DNA of 64,000 nt from Facklamia lactis. Its GTDB lineage: Bacteria; Bacillota; Bacilli; Lactobacillales; Aerococcaceae. The translations under genes were made by a program, and so were the position numbers. This document shows positions 39,041 to 48,078 of this stretch, piece after piece. Positions within the stretch are counted from its first letter, which is position 1; each line of letters starts with the position of its first letter. Under the pieces are notes generated by a model. The model was given only the letters and a program-made list of their open reading frames with translations. It did no database searches and was not told where the DNA came from. The stretch is taken from positions 124,001 through 188,000 of the forward strand of contig NZ_JACBXQ010000001.1 of assembly GCF_015863205.1 (NCBI RefSeq), given 5' to 3'.

Positions 39041-40342
39041 TTATTTATCGAAATATTTTTCGTATCGATCGTAGTATCTATAGATGGAGTGTTCATCAAT
39101 AAAGGTTTCTTGTTCGTCATGGTCATATTCTACTTCCATTTCCCCGGACCATTCATACACTTTTTTGGATAATAAAATTCCAATTATTTCTGTAATAATC
39201 GCGGCAGCTGGAATGATGGTCATGATATAGTCACCATATGCAGGATTAAGGAATGAAACGATTTTGGCTCCTACTCCAGCGAAGACAAGCCCTTGTCCAG
39301 CATGAGAAAACATTGTAATACCAATGTATTTGCTGACATTTTGGTCTAAGTTCATGATTTTTCCTGGAATATATCCGCCTAACCACTTACCTAACATCCG
39401 TATAAGTGTGTAAAGCACGGCCCCTACTCCTGCGTTTATTAATGCATTGGGATTTAGAGGAGCGCAAAGATTAATGATCAGTAAAAGTAGCGCTATTTCA
39501 TGTAACCGCCCTTCTACCTTGCTTAAATCAGTCTTAATATTATCATCCATCGAATTGACAAAGCTTGTTTTAAAAGCAATCCCCATCATTAGAAACATCA
39601 TAGCTGGCTCCTTGTAAAGAGTTTGATCTATAAAGATAGCTATGCAAATAGTGAGAACTATTGCAATGATATAGAGTAATAAATTACGCTGTGGTGGATA
39701 ATCATCTTTTAAAACTTTAGCGGTGATCATTCCCATTACAGCTCCATAAATGATTGGAATAATGAGCATCGTTAATAGCTGAGTAATAATTGAAGTAGAT
39801 GTCTCAAGTAGTGTGGATTGTAAAATCGCTGATCCTGTAAAAAATAAAGTCGTCACAAAAACAGCGTTAAAAATAGTTAAAGATATGACAGTCCTAGTAA
39901 CAGGCCCTTCTGTGTCATATTCTTTAGTAACTGAAATTGGAGGGGCAGGCGCGGTTGCTGTAGCCACGGCCCCTATTACGAGTGCAAGTATAAGTGGGAA
40001 GCCTCTGATTGTAAAAAGTATACCAAAAGCGATTGAAACGACGATAAATGTAATAAAGATTTCAGAAAGAGACAGGGTAATCATTTGTTTACCGGATTTT
40101 TTCATTCTATTAAAATCAATGTTCTTCCCTAACATCATTCCAACAAAGACTTGAACAAAAATCATTAAAACTTGATACCATTCTTGATTGATGATTTCTT
40201 GACTTAAAATATTGGTGACATAAGGCCCCACGATGATTCCTACAAGGAGCCAGCCTAAAATAGCGGGTAAATTAACTTTCTGGACTAGTTTGCCTCCCAG
40301 ATAAACCATTATAACTGCTAATAGATAGTAAATATATGACAT
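39041..40342 (-). CDS. Cation:proton antiporter family protein
   Basis: 433 residues from ATG 40342, just behind GGAGGA; the upstream in-frame start at 40369 would translate the ribosome site. About twelve spans. KVNLPAILGWLLVGIIVGPYV, VIGAVATATAPAPPISVTKEY and FSHAGQGLVFAGVGAKIV resemble CPA2/KefB-like exchangers, although the usual ND or DD ion pair is not obvious. The C-terminus is a short acidic tail rich in Tyr and Asp. Ion specificity unknown. Confidence 0.8.
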   Translation of the reverse strand: MSYIYYLLAVIMVYLGGKLVQKVNLPAILGWLLVGIIVGPYVTNILSQEIINQEWYQVLMIFVQVFVGMMLGKNIDFNRMKKSGKQMITLSLSEIFITFIVVSIAFGILFTIRGFPLILALVIGAVATATAPAPPISVTKEYDTEGPVTRTVISLTIFNAVFVTTLFFTGSAILQSTLLETSTSIITQLLTMLIIPIIYGAVMGMITAKVLKDDYPPQRNLLLYIIAIVLTICIAIFIDQTLYKEPAMMFLMMGIAFKTSFVNSMDDNIKTDLSKVEGRLHEIALLLLIINLCAPLNPNALINAGVGAVLYTLIRMLGKWLGGYIPGKIMNLDQNVSKYIGITMFSHAGQGLVFAGVGAKIVSFLNPAYGDYIMTIIPAAAIITEIIGILLSKKVYEWSGEMEVEYDHDEQETFIDEHSIYRYYDRYEKYFDK

Positions 40343-40357
40343 GTGTCCTCCTTCAAT

Positions 40358-40393
40358 AAAAAAGTGCAAAATCTAAGCCAATAGATTTTGCAC
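40358..40393 (-). terminator. Terminator of the sulfatase operon
   Basis: Minus strand GTGCAAAATCTA / TAGATTTTGCAC perfect 12-bp stem, 6-nt loop, then TTTTTT. It lies directly before the antiporter's ribosome site, so the two transcripts are separated. Confidence 0.9.
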
Positions 40394-40401
40394 AAAGCAG
40401 A

Positions 40402-42039
40402 TTACTCAGTAGGGTTTTGCGCATTCAGTTGTTCAATATATTCTTCATAACCATCCATCCAAACTATTTGCTCCCAATCCCCTGTTGGTTTGTCAGGCTG
40501 GTTGGTTTGGAGAACACCTTCTGTAGAACGTCCTTCTTTAATATATCGAGTTAAGCTTTCACTTAATGTTTTGACAATTTCCGGATGTTCTTCAATGACA
40601 TTGTGACTTTCACTAATATCATCTCGAAGATCATAGAGTTCAGATGGGTAGAATGTTTCTTTATAACTCTCTTTGTTTCTCTCATAATCAATCGACATGC
40701 CACCATCGGTTACAAATATTAGTTTCCAGAAGTCACGTCTAATTGAAAAGCCACCATTAATGGAAGAGTGAATAATATCTTCTCGGACAGGTTTATCTTC
40801 TCCTTGCCAAAGCGATAAGTTCGAGATTGAGTCTTCAGCCTCATCATCAGCAGTATTAGCATCAAGTAAGTCAGCAATCGTTTTAAAGATATCAGAATGA
40901 GAGATCATGTGATTGGAAATTTGGCCTCCTTGAATCATTTCTGGGTAGCAGACAATCGTGGGTTCACGATGCCCTCCTTCCCAGATGTGCATTTTATGCC
41001 CTCTAAGTCCATTGGAAGAATCATGTCCCTTGTTTCTTAACTCTTCTAGATCCACAATACTTGAGACTCCATTATCAGAGGTAAAAATAAAAATTGTATT
41101 ATCAAATTCATCTCTGGCTTCTAAATAATCGACAATTTCGCCAACATAAGAATCTAGCTGAAGAACAAAATCACCATAATCTCCAATGCCAGACTTTCCT
41201 TGGAATCGTTCCTGTGGGATGATTGGACCATGAACTAAGTGATTAGGATAATACATAAAGAAAGGATCTTTTTCTTCCACAAAATCTTCAAGGATTTCCA
41301 TAAATTTTGATTGCATTTGATCGGGAATATGATAAGGACTTACTTCGGGAGAAGCGACTCCTAATTCCCATGTTTTTTGTGTGTTATCTGCAACACGACT
41401 GATATTAGCATTTCCCATGACATTCACGGGAGGATCTAAGACTCGATCGTTTTCAATGATAACAAATGGCCCCTGATCAAGAGAGGCTGGTGTGCCGTAG
41501 AAGTAATCAAAACCAAGTTGGTTGGGACCAAATTTAATCGGTTTACTGTAATCAATATCCAAACCTCTAACATAGGCTTCACCGGTATTGTTACCAAAGT
41601 TATCAAAGCGTCCTTTTTGAAATTCTGCATTTTTATCTTCAGCTAATTCTTCACTGACACCAAAATAATCATAATCCTTCTCTTCTTTCAGTTCCCAGTC
41701 TAGTCCTAAATGCCATTTTCCTACGGCTGCTGTATTGTAGCCATGATCTTTCAGTAATTGAGCGAGCGTTCGTCGATCTTTTTCGATTAAGCTTTCGGCG
41801 TCACCTGGAATAACATAACTTTTTAATTTCGAGCGCCAGTTATATCTCCCTGTTAAGAGACCATAGCGAGAAGGGGTACAGACTGCTGAAGTAGCGTGTG
41901 AATCGGTAAAACGCATTCCTTTCTCAGCTAAACGATCAATATTTTTGGTTTCAAATTTGGCTTCTGAATTAAAAGCTGATACATCTCCAATTCCAAGATC
42001 ATCAGCAAAAAATAAGATGATATTTTTTCTCTTAGACAT
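40402..42039 (-). CDS. Type I (formylglycine) sulfatase, cytosolic
   Basis: Hydrolyses a sulfate ester. 545 residues with no signal peptide, so it acts in the cytoplasm. ILFFADDLGIGD holds the first metal-binding Asp pair; Cys54 in VCTPSRYGLLTGRY is the CxPSR site converted to formylglycine; VGKWHLGL and IFTSDNGVSS supply catalytic Lys/His and the second metal pair. The maturation enzyme is encoded three genes upstream on the same transcript. The native substrate (a sulfated sugar or glycan fragment) is not evident. Starts behind AGGAGG; last gene of the operon. Confidence 0.92.
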   Translation of the reverse strand: MSKRKNIILFFADDLGIGDVSAFNSEAKFETKNIDRLAEKGMRFTDSHATSAVCTPSRYGLLTGRYNWRSKLKSYVIPGDAESLIEKDRRTLAQLLKDHGYNTAAVGKWHLGLDWELKEEKDYDYFGVSEELAEDKNAEFQKGRFDNFGNNTGEAYVRGLDIDYSKPIKFGPNQLGFDYFYGTPASLDQGPFVIIENDRVLDPPVNVMGNANISRVADNTQKTWELGVASPEVSPYHIPDQMQSKFMEILEDFVEEKDPFFMYYPNHLVHGPIIPQERFQGKSGIGDYGDFVLQLDSYVGEIVDYLEARDEFDNTIFIFTSDNGVSSIVDLEELRNKGHDSSNGLRGHKMHIWEGGHREPTIVCYPEMIQGGQISNHMISHSDIFKTIADLLDANTADDEAEDSISNLSLWQGEDKPVREDIIHSSINGGFSIRRDFWKLIFVTDGGMSIDYERNKESYKETFYPSELYDLRDDISESHNVIEEHPEIVKTLSESLTRYIKEGRSTEGVLQTNQPDKPTGDWEQIVWMDGYEEYIEQLNAQNPTE

Positions 42040-42111
42040 GACTAAACCTCCTGTGTTATGTTGTAATAATATTATTATATATAAAACACCAGTCTCACAC
42101 TATGATTATGC

Positions 42112-43950
42112 TTATTTTGAGGAATAGTTAGATTGACTATTAAAATTCTTGTTTTGATTCACCCATATATTTGCATGTTCTAGTGCTTTTTTAGTAGATT
42201 CGCCGATGATATCTGTTTCAGGGAACAAGACTGCTTCATCATCGGGAAGTAACTTACCTGAAGCTTTTAAATATTTTATCTGATTATTATCAAGGCCTGT
42301 TAAATAAAGTTTTCCTCCAACAGCTTGAAGATCTTCAGCATAATTATCAAGAATTTCAATGAGCGTAGCGCCCATTTGATTTTGATTTCTCATGCGTATA
42401 ATGACAACAGGATTTTGGGCTTGTCCTATATCTGGTAAGCGTTCTTTGAAAGTCTGAGCTCCTGCAAAAAATAAGCTTCCTTCAACATTTAGTAATAAAA
42501 CTTTATTTGAGGATAAGGTGGTTGGAACCTCAGCAACCTGATAAGAATTATTTAAAGGAATTAATTCTTTGACCTCGATGTCACTTGCAGAAGAAATGAA
42601 GTAAAACAAAATTGAAAGTAGAATCCCAACGGCAAAGGCAGTAGGAATATTAATAAATAGAACACAAAGTAAAGTGACGGTAAAACCAAGAATCGCAGAC
42701 CAACCACTTTTTAAAATGGAAATAGAATCTTTAATGTTAACCGCTCCATACCCCGCAATCATGATGAGGGATGTGAGGGCTGGCATTGGAATTTGTTCGA
42801 CAATATCGCCAAAAATTAAAACAATCGCAAGCATCCATAAACCTGCCATAACACCAGCGATTCTACTTTGTGCATTTAATGTCATATTTAAGGCGGTAGA
42901 TCCAATTGATGCTCCAACTGGAATCCCAGAAAAGAGCCCCGAACTAATATTAGCAACTCCCTGTGCAATCATATCTCGAGAAGGACTAATCTCAGAATTA
43001 TCTGGATTTTCAGCCATTTGACTTACTCCTACTCCTTGAATAGCTGAAATAGCAGCAAGCATGACAGCCGATCCGATGATATTGGGTGTAATAATACTAA
43101 GGTTAGGTAGAGATAGTTGGGGGAGTCCTTTGGGAATCTCACTAATGTCTTTGACAATTTCTACCGATTCAAAATTTCCCAAAAAGACAAAAAGTGTCCC
43201 AGCTACAAGGGCCAAGGCAGATGAAAATAATTTAGCAGGTGTTTTTCTAAGGAACAACATTGTTGCCATGGTGATGAGTGCTGTGACTAAGGCGATGAAG
43301 TTCCATTCATTGACTTTCATTAACGTTTCTAGGAAACCAAGCACACTATTAGAAGCGTGTGGAGTATATCCAACTAAACCTGAAAACTGTCCAACGATTA
43401 GTAATAGACCGACCCCATACATAAAGCCACGGATGACGGGATAAGAAATGTATTTCATTAGTTTGCCAAATTTTAATAATCCAAAGAGTAACATGGCGAT
43501 GCCTGTTAGAAAGACTAAAGTAAATAAAGCGCTTAGTCGTTCAGGCTCTGGTATATTTTCAACTACATCACCGGCAAAAACTGCTGATGCAACGGTTGCA
43601 GAGATCAGCATTAGCTGTGAAGAGGTGAAGCATGACCCAACGCTCGGTCCAAAAATAGAAGCGTAGAGGCCATGGATGGGATTCACTCCTACCATGAGAG
43701 AGGTTGCAAGGCCATCTGGAACATTTGAAATCCCGTTAACGAGGGAAGCCATTATATCGGCTAATAGACCTTGCTTATCATGGGATATTTCTTTATCAGC
43801 ATTTAGAATCCGTTCAATTTTTGCTTTTTGAGCATCCTCTGTGCCTACTCCCTTAAGGTAGGCATCTGAAATATTGATTCCATCTGGATTATTAGGTGGA
43901 GTCTTTTCAAACGTTTCTAAATTATTTTCCGGATCTATTTTGTTTTTCAT
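42112..43950 (-). CDS. SulP-family anion transporter with STAS domain
   Basis: 612 residues. An N-terminal cytoplasmic extension of about 65 residues precedes the transporter. LVNGISNVPDGLATSLMVGVNPIHGLYASIFGP is the SulP signature, ISSGLFSGIPVGASIGSTALNMTLNAQSRIAG the second. Ten to twelve spans, then a C-terminal STAS domain (LLLNVEGSLFFAGAQTFKERL to GKLYLTG). SulP proteins carry sulfate, bicarbonate or similar anions. Between FGE/DUF202 and the sulfatase, it may handle the sulfate released or the sulfated substrate. Confidence 0.92.
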   Translation of the reverse strand: MKNKIDPENNLETFEKTPPNNPDGINISDAYLKGVGTEDAQKAKIERILNADKEISHDKQGLLADIMASLVNGISNVPDGLATSLMVGVNPIHGLYASIFGPSVGSCFTSSQLMLISATVASAVFAGDVVENIPEPERLSALFTLVFLTGIAMLLFGLLKFGKLMKYISYPVIRGFMYGVGLLLIVGQFSGLVGYTPHASNSVLGFLETLMKVNEWNFIALVTALITMATMLFLRKTPAKLFSSALALVAGTLFVFLGNFESVEIVKDISEIPKGLPQLSLPNLSIITPNIIGSAVMLAAISAIQGVGVSQMAENPDNSEISPSRDMIAQGVANISSGLFSGIPVGASIGSTALNMTLNAQSRIAGVMAGLWMLAIVLIFGDIVEQIPMPALTSLIMIAGYGAVNIKDSISILKSGWSAILGFTVTLLCVLFINIPTAFAVGILLSILFYFISSASDIEVKELIPLNNSYQVAEVPTTLSSNKVLLLNVEGSLFFAGAQTFKERLPDIGQAQNPVVIIRMRNQNQMGATLIEILDNYAEDLQAVGGKLYLTGLDNNQIKYLKASGKLLPDDEAVLFPETDIIGESTKKALEHANIWVNQNKNFNSQSNYSSK

Positions 43951-43968
43951 ATCTTTACTCTCTTTCTT

Positions 43969-44409
43969 CTAGAATAATAAGTAGGTGTAGCCAATAATAA
44001 AAATAATGACTAAACTTACTGTTAAAATCGTGACTGTGATTAGATTTAAATGGCCCAAGAAATCTTCTTCGTCTTTATCTTGACGGTGGATATGATTGAT
44101 ATAACGATAAACTTGTCTAAAGCCAAACCAAGCATAGATAAAACAGAGGATCCCTAATAAGATGAGTCCTCCACCTAATAAAAGAGCTAAGCTTCTATCG
44201 GTAGAATCTCTTAATAATCCTCCTAACGACCAGCCAACACCTGCCATTGAGAAGCCGGTCCGAATCCAAGCTGCATACGTTCTTTCTGCCGCTTGTAGGG
44301 TACGGTTTCTTGCCAAATCGGATCTGATTTCTGCTAAATTGGTTCTTTCTAATGCTAAGTCGTAACTGCTAGGGTGTTTGGTTGTTTGGTGTTGATTAGT
44401 ATCAGTCAT
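43969..44409 (-). CDS. DUF202 (YidH-like) membrane protein
   Basis: 146 residues. DLALERTNLAEIRSDLARNRTLQAAERTYAAWIRTGFSM is the DUF202 signature, followed by three spans (GVGWSLGGLL; LALLLGGGLILLGILCFIYAW; ITVTILTVSLVIIFIIGYTY). Function of the family is unknown. It overlaps the FGE gene by 8 bp and precedes the SulP gene by 18 bp, which strongly suggests a shared role. Confidence 0.88.
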   Translation of the reverse strand: MTDTNQHQTTKHPSSYDLALERTNLAEIRSDLARNRTLQAAERTYAAWIRTGFSMAGVGWSLGGLLRDSTDRSLALLLGGGLILLGILCFIYAWFGFRQVYRYINHIHRQDKDEEDFLGHLNLITVTILTVSLVIIFIIGYTYLLF

Positions 44410-45292
44410 TTTTAGCCTCCGTTATGTCTTTTACACATCTAAAGCCGGTATGACAAGTTGAAGAGTTGGCAGTATTTCCATTTCGTCCTGCTACCCTATA
44501 ACGATTGCAATAAGAATGATGACAGAGAAATGATCCACCTTTTAAGGCATAAGGTTCTTGACTGTATTTACAGTGTTCTTTCCAAATCTCGGATCCTGTT
44601 TGTTGATTAAAGGTTGTTAAGTCAATTCTTTCAGGATTACTACACCACTCCCATACGTTTCCTGACATATTGTAAAGTCCAAAATGATTGGGTGGAAATG
44701 AAATCGCAGGTGCAGTTGCAAGGTAACCATCTTCTAGAGTATTTTTGTCAGGGAAAGATCCCTGCCATATGTTAGCGAAATGTTTACCTTCAGGGGTTAG
44801 TTCATTTCCCCAGGGGTATTTTTTACCTTCCAATCCTCCCCTAGCAGCATATTCCCATTCAGCTTCACTTGGAAGGCGATAGTTTTTCCATAAACAATAC
44901 TCAATCGCATCATTCCGTGAAATATGTACAACTGGGTGATCAAGTATATTTTCAATCTTTGAATCGGGTCCGTATGGTTTTCTCCAATTAGCATCTTCTA
45001 CAAGATACCACCAATTAGCATGGTTAAGCGGTATACTTTTTTGTTTTACTTTTGGATCTAATAATGAGCTGAAAACTAAGGAGCTCCCCTCTTTTTCAGC
45101 ATCAGTGATATAAGCTGTCGCTAAATAGAAGTCTAAAAATTCTTGATTAGTAACCGTGTGATTACAAATTTCAAAAGAATGATCAATAGAAACTTCTATC
45201 GCTTTGCCCTCTTTATCTGTTTTAAAGCCCTCTTGTTCGTCACTTCCCATAATAAAATGACCAGCAGAAATCATTATCCAATCACTTGTCAT
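44402..45292 (-). CDS. Formylglycine-generating enzyme (aerobic sulfatase activator)
   Basis: Oxidises the active-site Cys of sulfatases to formylglycine using copper and O2. 296 residues, no signal peptide. WIMISAGHFIMGSDEQEGF and HPVVHISRNDAIEYCLWKNYRLPSEAEWEYAARGG are the FGE-sulfatase-domain hallmarks; FGLYNMSGNVWEWC follows. The two copper-binding cysteines are Cys257 and Cys262 in GGSFLCHHSYCNRYRVAGRN, so it is a true FGE and not one of the many inactive homologues. First gene of the sulfatase operon, behind an AGGAGG site. Confidence 0.93.
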   Translation of the reverse strand: MTSDWIMISAGHFIMGSDEQEGFKTDKEGKAIEVSIDHSFEICNHTVTNQEFLDFYLATAYITDAEKEGSSLVFSSLLDPKVKQKSIPLNHANWWYLVEDANWRKPYGPDSKIENILDHPVVHISRNDAIEYCLWKNYRLPSEAEWEYAARGGLEGKKYPWGNELTPEGKHFANIWQGSFPDKNTLEDGYLATAPAISFPPNHFGLYNMSGNVWEWCSNPERIDLTTFNQQTGSEIWKEHCKYSQEPYALKGGSFLCHHSYCNRYRVAGRNGNTANSSTCHTGFRCVKDITEAKND

Positions 45293-45386
45293 GTTAAAGA
45301 CCTCCTAGAATCTTAAAAATTCTGCCTACAATTTACTTCTATAATTTATCATACATGTTATAAATTGACTTAAAAAAAGCTCACTA

Positions 45387-45417
45387 TTGTCAACCTATTT
45401 TAAAAATAGGTTGACAA
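45387..45417. promoter_or_regulatory. BirA-type biotin operator upstream of bioY
   Basis: A 31-bp perfect palindrome: TTGTCAACC at the left, GGTTGACAA at the right, 13 bp between, themselves complementary around one central base. It matches the Firmicute BirA site TTGTNAACC-N14-16-GGTTNACAA apart from a spacer one base shorter. A TTGACA within the right arm may be a -35 box, so bound BirA would block bioY. It lies between divergent genes, so a terminator role is unlikely. Confidence 0.75.
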
Positions 45418-45463
45418 TCAGAGGGAGATGGATAAACTATAATTATTATTGAAAGGAGATACT

Positions 45464-45985
45464 ATGAAAACACAAGAGATTACACGAATCGCAATTGCTA
45501 TTGCTCTTTTAACAGTAGCAAGTCAGCTTACTATTCCAATTGGCCCCGTTCCCATTACTTTACAAACGTTAGTAGTGTTAATTATTGGATTAACACTAAA
45601 TAAACGAGAAGCATTTGTGAGTCTAGTTCTTTATCTAGTTTTAGGTTTAGTTGGACTGCCGGTATTTGCAGGATTTAGTGGAGGTTTTTCTTCCGTTTTA
45701 TCCCCTTCATTTGGCTTTCTTTTATCATTTCCCATAAGTGGGTATTTATTGGCTCGGCTTAGAGAATTAACAATTCCTCTTGTTATTAATGTGGGACTTG
45801 CTAGCTGTTTAATTTATATTATTGGACTTATTTATATGGCAGTTATCTTAAATATTTATTTGGATAAAAATTTAGGAATGATGCAGATTTTGTCCTTAGC
45901 AATGTTTCCTTTTATTCCAGGCGATATTGGTAAAGCGATCATTGCAGTTATCGTGAGTCGACGTTTGAACAAGAAATTTTCATAA
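45464..45985 (+). CDS. bioY: BioY biotin transporter (S component)
   Basis: Substrate-binding membrane protein for biotin uptake with or without an ECF module. 173 residues from ATG 45464, 5 nt after AAAGGAGA; an in-frame TTG at 45449 precedes that site. Six spans. SQLTIPIGPVPITLQTLVVLIIGLTL is the BioY signature, then GLPVFAGFSGGFSSVLSPSFGFLLSF and FIPGDIGKAIIAV. A BirA operator sits upstream. No biotin synthesis gene is visible, fitting an organism that must import biotin for the pyruvate carboxylase at the end of the window. Confidence 0.95.
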   Translation: MKTQEITRIAIAIALLTVASQLTIPIGPVPITLQTLVVLIIGLTLNKREAFVSLVLYLVLGLVGLPVFAGFSGGFSSVLSPSFGFLLSFPISGYLLARLRELTIPLVINVGLASCLIYIIGLIYMAVILNIYLDKNLGMMQILSLAMFPFIPGDIGKAIIAVIVSRRLNKKFS

Positions 45986-46018
45986 AAAAAGACAGGTCAG
46001 TTTCCTGACTTGTCTTTA
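45984..46018 (-). terminator. Terminator between bioY and the M42 peptidase
   Basis: AAAGACAGGTCAG / CTGACTTGTCTTT with a 4-nt loop. The T tract follows on the minus strand (TTTTTTT), so it mainly ends the peptidase transcript; it may also slow bioY transcripts. Confidence 0.8.
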
Positions 46019-46024
46019 GGATGA

Positions 46025-47110
46025 TTAAAACGTTTTAACTTTAAAATCATTGAAATCTTCTTCAGATAAAGATTCCAAAAATACTTTGGCTAGTTTTACA
46101 GTGTTTTGAAAATCTCTGTAAGAACAGAATGATAAATTTGTATGAGCATATCGAGTGGGAGTGCCTAAAGTAGCAGTGGGTACTCCTAAATTTGAAAGAT
46201 GGATAGAGCCAGCATTGGTTGATCCCCCTTCTCTGACGGCATGTTGAAGAGGAATTTCATGTTTAGATGCTAATAGTTTAAAACGTTTAAGTAGCCATTC
46301 ATTTGCAATATAGGAATTATCCAAATAGCGTAATTGAGGCCCCATGTTCATTCGAGCCTGTTCGGTGAACTCATCGCCAGTAAAATCATCAGAAGGTGTT
46401 CCTTCAAAAACGATTGCCAAATTTGGCTTTACGAGTTGACTGGTCACTTTAGCTCCCCTTAAGCCTACTTCTTCTTGTGCTGCAAAAGCAGCCACTAAAT
46501 TATATGGAAGGTCTTGTATTTTATCAGCTAATTCATTCATGACAGCAAGAGACACTGCAACCCCAATGCGATTATCAAATGCTTTTGCTAACATTGTCTG
46601 GTTTTTTGAATGATAGATAAATTGAGTGGCTGGAATAATGGGTTGACCTACTTCAATTTTAAATTCTTGTATCACTTCTTCTCTTGAACAAGCCCCTATA
46701 TCAATTTTTAAGTCTTGAATCGTCAAAGGTTTTTGTCTTTCTTCAGCGGTCATAAAGTGTATAGGTTTGCTTGTACAGATACCATGGTGGTAGTCTCCTT
46801 CACTATCTCGTACTAAGTAATGTTGAGCAGAAATATGTGTAGGGAGCCATCCTCCTAATGGTTGAATCAATATTAATCCCCTGCTATCAATTGCTTTAAC
46901 CATAAAAGCAACTTCATCTGTATGAGAATCTAGCATTAAAGTAGGTTTTGTTGAATCTATTTGGTCAAGATTTAAGTAGGCATTCTTTAAGTGGTCTACT
47001 TGCAGTTGGTAATTGTTCTTATACTGTGTAATCACTTTGATTACGTCATCTTCAAATCCAGGTGCTCCTTTAGCATTTGTTAAATCTTCGATTAAATTTA
47101 AATACTTCAT
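46025..47110 (-). CDS. M42-family glutamyl/deblocking aminopeptidase
   Basis: 361 residues from ATG 47110, 7 nt behind GAGGAGG. A dinuclear metal cytoplasmic aminopeptidase that trims peptides. GAPGFEDDVIKVITQ opens the fold; LMLDSHTDEVAFMVKAI has the first metal His and Asp; AFDNRIGVAVSLAVM, AAQEEVGLRGAKVTSQ with the catalytic Glu pair, VFEGTPSDDFTGDEF and TLGTPTRYAHTNLSFCS complete the site. A probable cre site overlaps its promoter. Confidence 0.93.
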   Translation of the reverse strand: MKYLNLIEDLTNAKGAPGFEDDVIKVITQYKNNYQLQVDHLKNAYLNLDQIDSTKPTLMLDSHTDEVAFMVKAIDSRGLILIQPLGGWLPTHISAQHYLVRDSEGDYHHGICTSKPIHFMTAEERQKPLTIQDLKIDIGACSREEVIQEFKIEVGQPIIPATQFIYHSKNQTMLAKAFDNRIGVAVSLAVMNELADKIQDLPYNLVAAFAAQEEVGLRGAKVTSQLVKPNLAIVFEGTPSDDFTGDEFTEQARMNMGPQLRYLDNSYIANEWLLKRFKLLASKHEIPLQHAVREGGSTNAGSIHLSNLGVPTATLGTPTRYAHTNLSFCSYRDFQNTVKLAKVFLESLSEEDFNDFKVKTF

Positions 47111-47132
47111 TTCCATCCTCCTCTATATGCAT

Positions 47133-47157
47133 ATTATAGTGGATGTAAGCGCTAAAA
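47133..47157 (-). promoter_or_regulatory. cre-like site overlapping the M42 peptidase promoter
   Basis: TGTAAGCGCTAAAA at 47144-47157 matches the CcpA cre consensus TGWAANCGNTNWCA at 13 of 14 positions. On the minus strand a TATAAT lies 5 bp further on (47138-47133). Bound CcpA would block the promoter, giving carbon catabolite repression. It also overlaps the stop region of the HAD gene. Confidence 0.5.
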
Positions 47158-47967
47158 TATAGTTGCGCTTGTTTTATTTTTTATCAACTTCTGAACTTCT
47201 TCAATAACACCGTCACAATATTTTTGTTTCGCAATAATATCAGCAACAGCCTTAGCTTCACTAAGCGCATTTTGAACAGCAATTCCTTTTCCTGCTGCTC
47301 TTAATAACGCAATATCATTATGATTATCCCCTGCTGCAATAGTTGCTTCCATGGGAACATTCAGATAATCTGCAATCCAGGCGAGAGCTCGTCCTTTATT
47401 AACATTTTTACCAATGATATCCATGGCCCAATCTGAGAAAGTCAGATAATCATATTCTTCCTCTAATTGTTGAGAAAGGTTCAATAATCTTTCTAATCCT
47501 GTGGTTGGATCATCATCTACTAGTAATATTTTATCGACTTCTAATGTTTTCCAATCCTGTTCAGTTAGAGGTTGAATAATTTGATGGGTAAAATTTTGTT
47601 TTCGCTCTTTTAGGATAAATGGACTTTCAGATAAAGCGTATTCTTGACCGTTAATGGCATAAATAACGGTTATTCCCATTTCGTGTGCTTGTGTAATTAT
47701 TTCTTTTAAGGGTTCAATTTTAATTGTAAAGGACTCAATTACTTTACCTTCTTGCATGATTGCAGCCCCATTACTTGTTGCATAAGGTAACTTTAGTTGA
47801 AGTTGGTCAATAATGGGTTGAATAGCTTGTCCTGATCTTCCAGTTGCAATCGTAAAATAAATATTATGATTTTGGAGAGTTTGAAGAAAGAGATCAAAGT
47901 TTTTACCAAATTGTTTGTTGTGATCTAGAAGTGTATCATCAACATCTGAAACGAATAATTTATACAT
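47152..47967 (-). CDS. Cof-type HAD phosphatase
   Basis: 271 residues from ATG 47967, behind AAAGGTGAT; an upstream in-frame ATG at 47985 precedes that site. HAD motifs: VSDVDDTLLDHN (motif I), FTIATGRSG (II), a conserved Lys in NVNKGRALAWIADYL (III) and IAAGDNHNDIALLRAAGKGIAV (IV), with a C2-type cap between. Likely hydrolyses a sugar or nucleotide phosphate in the cytoplasm; the substrate is not predictable. Confidence 0.92.
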   Translation of the reverse strand: MYKLFVSDVDDTLLDHNKQFGKNFDLFLQTLQNHNIYFTIATGRSGQAIQPIIDQLQLKLPYATSNGAAIMQEGKVIESFTIKIEPLKEIITQAHEMGITVIYAINGQEYALSESPFILKERKQNFTHQIIQPLTEQDWKTLEVDKILLVDDDPTTGLERLLNLSQQLEEEYDYLTFSDWAMDIIGKNVNKGRALAWIADYLNVPMEATIAAGDNHNDIALLRAAGKGIAVQNALSEAKAVADIIAKQKYCDGVIEEVQKLIKNKTSATIF

Positions 47968-48042
47968 ATCATCACCTTTGCTCATTATAGATGATAAGCG
48001 TTTTAATAGAAAGTGTTATTCATCATCCATTAAGTGCATAAT

Positions 48043-48073
48043 AAAAAAACGAGGAAATTCATCCCCGTTTTTT
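48043..48073 (-). terminator. Terminator of the DUF1232 gene
   Basis: Minus strand AAAAAACGGGG / CCTCGTTTTTTT hairpin with U tract. Confidence 0.85.
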
Positions 48074-48078
48074 AAAAA

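Noticed and set aside
45387-45417. Palindrome as a terminator
   Set aside because: It lies between divergent genes, upstream of both, and matches the BirA half sites.
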